Assembly (NCBI GenBank): GCA_050742535.1
Contig: JBOGIQ010000395.1
Coordinates: 1 to 5,024 of the forward strand
Reading direction: 5' to 3'
Length of the DNA stretch: 5,024 bases
Source: Gp6-AA40 sp050742535
GTDB taxonomy: Bacteria; Acidobacteriota; Vicinamibacteria; Vicinamibacterales; UBA2999
The position numbers and the translations under genes were made by a program. The notes beneath the pieces were generated by a model. It did no database searches. It was not told where the DNA came from and saw only the letters and a list, made by a program, of their open reading frames with translations. Below, piece by piece: positions 4,983 to 5,024 of this stretch (the first letter of the stretch is position 1; every line of letters starts with the position of its first letter).

Positions 4983-5024
4983 TCAGGGAAACGGCGTGAT
5001 GCCGCCGAGCTCGCGCGCGATGAG
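4983..5024 (-). CDS. Possible C-terminal end of a minus-strand gene
   Basis: Read on the minus strand from the right edge, the last 13 codons give LIARELGGITPFP followed by TGA (stop at 4983-4985). Residue composition and G/C-ending codons are protein-like, and the repeats stop just before it, consistent with a convergent gene beginning there. The fragment is too short to identify, and a short open stretch in high-GC DNA can be chance. A competing reading is a plus-strand ATG at 4999 with CAGGGA about 9 nt upstream. Confidence 0.3.
   Translation of the reverse strand, partial: LIARELGGITPFP

Overview
The window is high-GC bacterial DNA with almost all coding on the + strand. The likeliest source is an acidobacterium or a similar soil bacterium. 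This is an inference from three things: a short secreted protein of the PFxFxVG...PAGxYRIE type, which I associate with Acidobacteria; gaps filled with degenerate 9-bp repeats; and an actinobacterial/acidobacterial-style succinate dehydrogenase. No rRNA or other marker gene is present to settle it.

Layout. (1) Positions 3-776 hold the 3' part of a metallo-beta-lactamase-fold hydrolase resembling subclass B3, cut by the left edge. (2) A 57-bp gap carries five copies of a 9-bp repeat (GTTCGRRTC), the last of which supplies the ribosome binding site of the next gene. (3) Positions 834-4191 are a tight three-gene operon in the order sdhC-sdhA-sdhB. It encodes a five-helix membrane anchor, the FAD-bearing catalytic subunit and the iron-sulfur subunit of a succinate:quinone oxidoreductase. 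The genes overlap by 1 nt and 4 nt, so translation is probably coupled. Gene order, the single long anchor, an insert in SdhA and the Cys-Cys pair in SdhB all point to the Sdh1 type known from mycobacteria rather than the E. coli type. (4) Positions 4192-4370 form a gap with an 11-bp tandem duplication over the sdhB stop, a strong hairpin (possible terminator), a 22-bp direct repeat and a possibly structured leader. (5) Positions 4371-4781 encode a 136-residue secreted protein of unknown function. (6) Positions 4782-5024 are mostly non-coding and hold two parallel arrays of 9-bp-type repeats plus inverted partial copies. A minus-strand gene may end at 4983, with only its last 13 codons in view.

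Function. SdhA oxidises succinate to fumarate using FAD. SdhB passes the electrons through three iron-sulfur clusters, and the membrane anchor hands them to quinone, joining the citric acid cycle to the respiratory chain. The flanking hydrolase and secreted protein have no evident tie to this enzyme. I found no defence system, mobile element, CRISPR array or RNA gene. The most unusual content is the family of 9-bp-period repeats confined to gaps, and the Cys/His-rich SdhC-type anchor.
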